Shown here piece after piece: positions 60,021-64,000 of a stretch of 64,000 nt of DNA. The translations under genes and the position numbers were made by a program. Numbering within the stretch: position 1 is the first letter of the stretch; every line of letters begins with the position of its first letter. This DNA comes from Thermoanaerobaculia bacterium (lineage in GTDB: Bacteria; Acidobacteriota; Thermoanaerobaculia; Multivoradales; J023), in assembly GCA_030431255.1 (NCBI GenBank), contig JAUIJL010000021.1:92071-156070 (forward strand), in the 5' to 3' direction. Below the pieces are notes generated by a model. It was not told the DNA's origin. It searched no databases and worked only from the letters and a program-made list of their open reading frames with translations.

Positions 60021-60088
60021 CGGCCTATCGGCCAGACCGGCCTATCGGCCAGACCGGCCTATCGGCCAGACCGGCCTATCGGCCAGAC
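60021..60088. repeat. 17-bp tandem repeat, four perfect copies, upstream of cdd
   Basis: cggcctatcggccagac is repeated four times without variation (60021-60037, 60038-60054, 60055-60071, 60072-60088), with degenerate copies on both flanks. Each unit contains GGCC-tat-(C)GGCC, so several competing hairpins can form. 17 bp does not preserve a reading frame, so it is not coding. Confidence 0.92.
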
Positions 60089-60284
60089 CGGCCTGCCGGA
60101 TCTGCTGGGTGGACCGCGAACCCTAACATGCCGGAGCGGCCGGTAGAACGGATGTGAAAGATAGGGTCCGTGACGAGAGCTTTGTCAGGTGGGCAAAAGA
60201 CTTTGGCTCAAAACACCCAACTCTGACGCTACTAGATATTGCGTAGAAAGCGAGATCGCCTTACAAGCGAGATCGTCTGGTTTG

Positions 60285-60330
60285 GGAGGGAGGTGAATTT
60301 CCCCATATCTTCACCTTCCTCCTATTTTTT
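60285..60330 (+). terminator. Rightward intrinsic terminator with no obvious gene
   Basis: Arms 60285-60297 and 60310-60322 pair over 13 bp with one G-T, loop of 12 bases, followed by TATTTTTT. It is oriented for plus-strand transcription although both neighbours are on the minus strand, implying a short plus-strand transcript between about 60090 and 60330, or a coincidental hairpin used by GDPD. No ORF with RBS is visible there. Confidence 0.6.
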
Positions 60331-60347
60331 GCCCCGGGAGATTACCT

Positions 60348-61274
60348 TTAGCGGACCGATCGCGCGCGTCGTTTCACCAGCCGCAGCATGCGGTCCGGAC
60401 GATCGGTGAAAATGGCGTCGACCCCCCGGTGGATCAGGCGCCTCATGCGCCAACTCAAATTGACGGTGTAGACCGACACCGGCACGCCGTGGGCGTGGGC
60501 ATCTTCCAACATGGATTTGCTGAGGTAGGCCTGCCTGATATTGAAGGCCGACGCGTGGGCCTGGGCGGTGATCTCCGACGGCAATAGGGCTCGGTGGAGC
60601 TGCCGGTTGTAGAGGGATGCGGAGCGAATCTCCGGTGCTACTTGGTGCAGGTGAATCAGGGCCCGGGGATTGAAGGAGGACACGATGACCTGATCCACCA
60701 TGTCCCGCTTGCGAACCTCCACGGCCACCTTCTCCTCAATGCCCCCCTGGGCCGACTCGCCCACGGCCTCGGTTTTGATTTCGATGTTGATCAAAATCCG
60801 ATCCTTCACCAGATCCAGCATCTCGGCCAAGCTCGGCACGGGCTCACCGGCGTATCGACGATGAAACCAGGAGCCGGCATCCAGGGTTCGGATGACCTCC
60901 CAAGGCGTCTCCTGCGCCACACCGATACCGCTGGTCGTGCGGTCCAGAGTGTCGTCGTGCAAAACGATCACCATGCCGTCCGAGCTCAACGTCACGTCGA
61001 TCTCCACCATGTCCGCGCCCAGCTCCATGGCCATGCGCACGGCGGTCAAGGTGTTTTCCGGTGCCTTGCCCGAGAATCCACGATGGGCGATCACCATCGG
61101 ACGTTGGGCGGTGAGGAACGCGTCGATATTCCGGGGCCGCTGAAGAAGGGAGTCCTCGCTCATGGCGGGAATGGTATCCGGCTTGGGTGCGGTCGAGGGC
61201 GAGCAAGCGATCAAAAAAGAGAGGGCACCCAGGCATCCGATCGTAGTTGGCTTAGCGAAACGGGGAAATTTCAT
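60348..61274 (-). CDS. Glycerophosphodiester phosphodiesterase, lipoprotein
   Basis: 308 residues. The N-terminus is a lipoprotein signal: GCLGALSFLIAC followed by SPS, with the lipobox Cys near residue 24. The GDPD TIM-barrel has PMVIAHRGFSGKAPENTLTA (HRG), GADMVEIDVTLSSDGMVIVL (ExD) and HDDTLDRTTSGIG, all metal and catalytic residues in place, then SIASFNPR-type VIVSSFNPRALIHLH and the end KYRAVNLSWR-like VYTVNLSWRMRRLIHRGVDA. It hydrolyses glycerophosphodiesters such as glycerophosphocholine into glycerol-3-phosphate, in the periplasm or on the outer membrane. Single gene on the minus strand. Confidence 0.93.
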   Translation of the reverse strand: MKFPRFAKPTTIGCLGALSFLIACSPSTAPKPDTIPAMSEDSLLQRPRNIDAFLTAQRPMVIAHRGFSGKAPENTLTAVRMAMELGADMVEIDVTLSSDGMVIVLHDDTLDRTTSGIGVAQETPWEVIRTLDAGSWFHRRYAGEPVPSLAEMLDLVKDRILINIEIKTEAVGESAQGGIEEKVAVEVRKRDMVDQVIVSSFNPRALIHLHQVAPEIRSASLYNRQLHRALLPSEITAQAHASAFNIRQAYLSKSMLEDAHAHGVPVSVYTVNLSWRMRRLIHRGVDAIFTDRPDRMLRLVKRRARSVR

Positions 61275-61762
61275 ATTTGGCTCATGACTTTCATGGGGAA
61301 CCGGTGGGCTTTCCCACGCTTCCGGGTGATCAGCGGCGGCTCGCGGACGTGGAGCAGCTGAGGGGCAAAGAAGAAATATACCTACTCTCTGTGAAGGTCC
61401 GGGAAATCCGGCGAAAAGTAGACGATCCGCTGAGAGGCCCTCGCGCTCTGTTTACCGGGCAAATCCAACGGTCTTGAGCATAAGACCTCCAAGCTCGCGA
61501 TGAAGCTTCTTGCTCAAATTCTCTGTGCATGGAGGGGTTTTCGGATGTCCTTCGCATGAGCTTGGTTGAAGGCACACGAGCCACGGGAAAGCGGCGAATC
61601 ACTACTACAGCGCCCGTCCCCAGCTCGACCGCCCGCCGAACATCTGTTGCATTCAACCAGTCCTTGTCTCAGCAGTGAGCCCATCTCACTGGATCGAGAA
61701 CGCCTAATTGGGGAAGGCACCCTCGATCAGCCTCGAAGCATCCCCTCATCCAGGAGGTCGTC
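61275..61762. other. 488-bp gap upstream of the fibre-like genes; short hairpins only
   Basis: No convincing ORF on either strand. A small hairpin (GGTCTT-gagcat-AAGACC, 61470-61487) and a CCTCCA...TGGAGG pairing ending in GGGGTTTT are the only structures noticed. The last 60 bases (gcctaattgggg at 61702-61713, then CTCGATC) resemble the upstream part of the second fibre-like gene, so they may be a shared promoter or mRNA leader. Confidence 0.45.
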
Positions 61763-63364
61763 ATGACCAGGAAAGCTCAGCTCGTTTTTGCCGCCGCTCT
61801 CAGCCTTGCCCTCCTCGCCTTGCCCGCTACTGCCGGTGATTTCTCCATCCAGGAAGCCGGGGGTGAGATGGCTTGGTCCCTCAACAAGGCTTTCGGAACT
61901 GCCCATCTCGTGGTGTCCGGCCCGAATGACTTCTACTTCGCCCGCACCTTTGTGGACGGTGAGTCTCCCTCCTTCTCTGTTTACGACGATCTCGGTGAGC
62001 TGGCCGACGGCAGCTACACCTGGTCCCTGACCGTGACCTCCAAGGTCAGCGACTCCTTGCGTGGTGACATGGAGGCCGCCCGCGCCGCCGGTGACGTGGC
62101 GTACCTCGATAACCTGAAAGCTCGGGGTATCTTCTCTTCCAACGGCTACAGCGGCCACTTCGTGAAGCGCAATGGTGCGTTGATCGTGCCGGAGCTGGCT
62201 CCCGCCGCCGAAGGGGATGCCGATATCGCTCTGCCGACCAAGGATCAGGTCATTGCCGACGATCTGATCGTCGACGGTAGCGCCTGCGTGGGTTCGGACT
62301 GTGCCAGCGGTGAGAGCTTCGGCTTCGACACGATCCGCTTGAAAGAAAACAACCTGCGCATCAAATTTGTCGACACCTCCTCGGCCAGCGGGAGCTTCCC
62401 GTCGACGGATTGGCAGCTGTTGGCGAACGATACCAACAATGGTGGTGCCAACTACTTTGCGATCGAAGATGTGACCGCCGGCAAGACCCCGTTCAAGGTG
62501 GAGGCCGGCTCTCCCAACAACACCCTCTACGTCGACAGCAACGGTCGGATCGGTGTGAAAACCAACAGCCCAGCAGTTGACGTCCACGTGGTCGAAGGCA
62601 ACACCCCGACCCTGCGTCTGGAGCAGGACCAATCCAGCGGTTTCGATGCCCAGATCTGGGACTTGGCCGGCAACGAGTCCAACTTCTTCCTCCGTGACGT
62701 CACCAACGGCTCCCTGCTCCCGTTCCGCGTCGAGCCCGGTGCTGCGAAGAACAGCGTGTTCATCGATGATCAAGGCCGCACGGGTTTCGGTGTCGCCGAT
62801 TCCGGCCCCACCCAGGATCTGCACTTGCGCAGCACGGACGGTGACGGCCAGCTCTTGATCGAAGAGACCAGCAGCACGGTCACCCAACGGGTGCTGCTCA
62901 AGATCGAGAACACCGGCATCCCCTCCTTCCAGCTCGAGGATACCGACAGCGGCGACAAGTGGGCGTTCAGCGTCAAGAGCACCGGCTTCGAGATGTCCAA
63001 AGGCGGCTCCGGTGTCTCCGAGATGCTCGTCACTCCGGGTGGTGATCTGATCATTGCCGGTGCTTTGACCACCGCCGGCTCCACCTACCCCGACTACGTC
63101 TTCCGCGACGGCTACGAGCTGATGTCCTTGGACGCCGTGGAAGCGTTCATCGAGGCCAACGGCCACCTGCCGAACGTGAAGTCTGAGGAAGATGTGGAAT
63201 ACGGCAAGCGCATCAACATGACCGAGCTGAGCATCAGCCTGCTCGAGAAGGTTGAGGAGCTGACCCTTTACACCATCGACCAACACAAGGCCCTGGCGCA
63301 GCAGAGCGAGCTGATCCAGAAGCTGGAAGCTCGCCTGGCCACCTTGGAAGGCGAAGGTCGCTGA
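61763..63364 (+). CDS. Secreted fibre-like protein with C-terminal trimerisation/coiled-coil tail
   Basis: 533 residues, RBS AGGAGGT directly upstream. Residues 1-24 are a signal peptide (ALLALPATAG). The middle part has repeated beta modules, each with N-x-L-Y/V/F-V/I-D...G-R-x-G or similar: NTLYVDSNGRIGVKTNSPAV, NSVFIDDQGRTGFGVADSG. The end is YPDYVFRDGYELMSLDAVEA, FIEANGHLPNVKSEEDVEYG and LSISLLEKVEELTLYTIDQH, the layout of the tail-fibre C-terminal domain found in surface and phage fibres, followed by a Leu/Gln coiled coil. Probably a trimeric surface fibre. A second copy follows. An antisense ORF over the whole gene is ignored. Confidence 0.8.
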   Translation: MTRKAQLVFAAALSLALLALPATAGDFSIQEAGGEMAWSLNKAFGTAHLVVSGPNDFYFARTFVDGESPSFSVYDDLGELADGSYTWSLTVTSKVSDSLRGDMEAARAAGDVAYLDNLKARGIFSSNGYSGHFVKRNGALIVPELAPAAEGDADIALPTKDQVIADDLIVDGSACVGSDCASGESFGFDTIRLKENNLRIKFVDTSSASGSFPSTDWQLLANDTNNGGANYFAIEDVTAGKTPFKVEAGSPNNTLYVDSNGRIGVKTNSPAVDVHVVEGNTPTLRLEQDQSSGFDAQIWDLAGNESNFFLRDVTNGSLLPFRVEPGAAKNSVFIDDQGRTGFGVADSGPTQDLHLRSTDGDGQLLIEETSSTVTQRVLLKIENTGIPSFQLEDTDSGDKWAFSVKSTGFEMSKGGSGVSEMLVTPGGDLIIAGALTTAGSTYPDYVFRDGYELMSLDAVEAFIEANGHLPNVKSEEDVEYGKRINMTELSISLLEKVEELTLYTIDQHKALAQQSELIQKLEARLATLEGEGR

Positions 63365-63415
63365 GCCCAGCGTAAAGAACTCTGAATAGGTCACTTACCG
63401 GCTTCGGCCGAAACG

Positions 63416-63447
63416 CAGAACCCGCGGTTTTCGGACCGCGGGTTCTG
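63416..63447 (+). terminator. Hairpin after the first fibre-like gene
   Basis: Arms CAGAACCCGCGGT (63416-63428) and ACCGCGGGTTCTG (63435-63447) are perfect over 13 bp with a 6-base loop. A T-rich stretch (ATTTTT) follows only 14 bases later, so it may stabilise the mRNA end or act as a weak terminator. Confidence 0.65.
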
Positions 63448-63741
63448 TCGTGGTCAAGAAAATTTTTAGCAATAAAGCTGACACTGATGTGGTTTGAAGG
63501 TACAGCGCGCATGGTCTAAGTGAAGGCAGAAAGAGATGAGAGCCACCCGAAAAGACATCCTCTGATTTTCACGGGAACGGCTCCCTCCAAGCCCACGAAG
63601 CCCAGGCTTCACAAGCTAAAAGCCAAGCAAGTGATTTGAAATTGCGGTGGATCCAAGGATCCGCCAACGGTCGAAATGTGCCCAATTGGGGTGGGCGTCT
63701 CGATCGAACTGAACGTATCCAATCCGAACCAGGAGGTCATC
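63448..63741. other. Intergenic region between tandem fibre-like genes
   Basis: 294 bp with no ORF of note. Near the end, gcccaattgggg (63680-63691) followed by CTCGATC and an AGGAGGTCATC RBS mirrors the region before the first copy, so the duplication included upstream sequence. Confidence 0.5.
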
Positions 63742-64000
63742 ATGACCAAGAAAGTCCAGCTCGTTTTAGCTGCCGCTCTCAGCCTCGCGCTCATCACCAT
63801 GCCCGCTACCGCCGCAGATTACGTCATCAGCGAAGCCGGTGGGGAGATGGTTTGGTCCCTCGGAAAAGCCTACGGCAACGCCGCTCTCGTCGTCTCCGGC
63901 CCGAACGACTTTTACTACGCCCGCAGCTTCGCCGACGGCGAGGTTCCTTCCTTCTCCGTGTACGACGATCTCGGCGAGCTCGCCGACGGCAGCTACAGCT
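63742..64000 (+). CDS. Second fibre-like protein, paralogue of the preceding gene (partial)
   Basis: Only the first 86 codons are in the window. ATG at 63742 has AGGAGGT 4 bases upstream. Signal peptide (MTKKVQLVLAAALSLALITM) and first module (SEAGGEMVWSLGKAYGNAAL, VVSGPNDFYYARSFADGEVP, SFSVYDDLGELADGSYS) closely follow the first copy, with scattered substitutions. Being in tandem with its own RBS and an upstream hairpin, it is probably a separately expressed paralogue; how far the two differ in the stalk or tip lies beyond the window. Confidence 0.85.
   Translation, partial: MTKKVQLVLAAALSLALITMPATAADYVISEAGGEMVWSLGKAYGNAALVVSGPNDFYYARSFADGEVPSFSVYDDLGELADGSYS

Noticed and set aside
60021..60088. 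Possible CRISPR or coding repeat
   Set aside because: 17-bp units are contiguous with no spacers, and the period breaks any reading frame.
61727..63394. 555-aa minus-strand ORF opposite the fibre-like gene
   Set aside because: Shadow frame caused by GC-rich codons; the plus strand has a signal peptide, RBS and a tandem paralogue, the minus frame has none of these.
1..64000. tRNA, rRNA or other structured RNA genes
   Set aside because: No segment showed the tRNA TTC-arm pattern with matching acceptor arms, and no rRNA-like sequence was seen; a tRNA search program would settle this.

Overview
The window looks like chromosome from a GC-rich, Gram-negative bacterium, most likely an acidobacterium-like lineage (Thermoanaerobaculia or similar). 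This is inference from gene content: an acidobacterial-type duplicated permease (ADOP), two TIGR02999-type ECF sigma factors paired with Ser/Thr kinases carrying TPR arms, an IPTL-CTERM sorting tail, a GlnRS with a YqeY extension, type IV pilus genes, and outer-membrane functions (LapA/LapB-like protein, lipid exporter). I see no rRNA, tRNA, CRISPR array, phage or insertion sequence.

Layout. 1-5149 (minus): a tightly coupled operon, ABC ATPase > permease > amidohydrolase > DesK-like kinase > DesR-like regulator (cut by the window edge). 5492-9546 (plus): dodecin, an ADOP permease and a membrane glycosyltransferase, then a 38-bp tandem palindromic repeat. 9752-10510 (minus): a secreted IPTL-CTERM protein. 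10767-14685 (plus): pheS-pheT behind a leader peptide with four Phe codons in five and mutually exclusive hairpins, i.e. a predicted classical attenuator. 14741-22751: glnS, a secreted sugar dehydrogenase, a large unknown protein, dispersed repeats and a phosphohexomutase. 23027-28843: an alpha/beta hydrolase, then def-rlmH, a DksA-like protein, a one-polypeptide LapA-LapB fusion and a long holA. 28923-35334: two convergent ECF sigma/Ser-Thr kinase modules. 35363-40656 (minus): a TldD/PmbA-family protein, a membrane glycosyltransferase and an MsbA-like ABC exporter. 40898-46634 (plus): pilT-pilC, a strong terminator, then pilS-pilR. 46647-50215: another membrane glycosyltransferase, a small membrane protein and a VWA protein with three C-terminal repeats. 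50216-57245 (minus): an Rhs polymorphic-toxin locus with a 1904-aa Rhs protein, a candidate immunity gene and a displaced Rhs tip ending in a JAMM-like domain. 57427-61274 (minus): fused 2-oxoacid dehydrogenase E1, cytidine deaminase and a lipoprotein glycerophosphodiesterase. 61763-64000 (plus): two tandem paralogous secreted fibre-like proteins, the second cut by the window edge.

Most interesting: the pheST attenuator, the two sigma/kinase modules whose sigma region 2.2 carries Thr or Thr/Ser where the usual acidic DAED-type motif would be, the Rhs locus with an unrecognised C-terminal toxin and a displaced second tip, and the LapA-LapB fusion. Several intergenic gaps hold short tandem or palindromic repeats with no assigned function. 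All functional calls are from motif reading; no database search was run.
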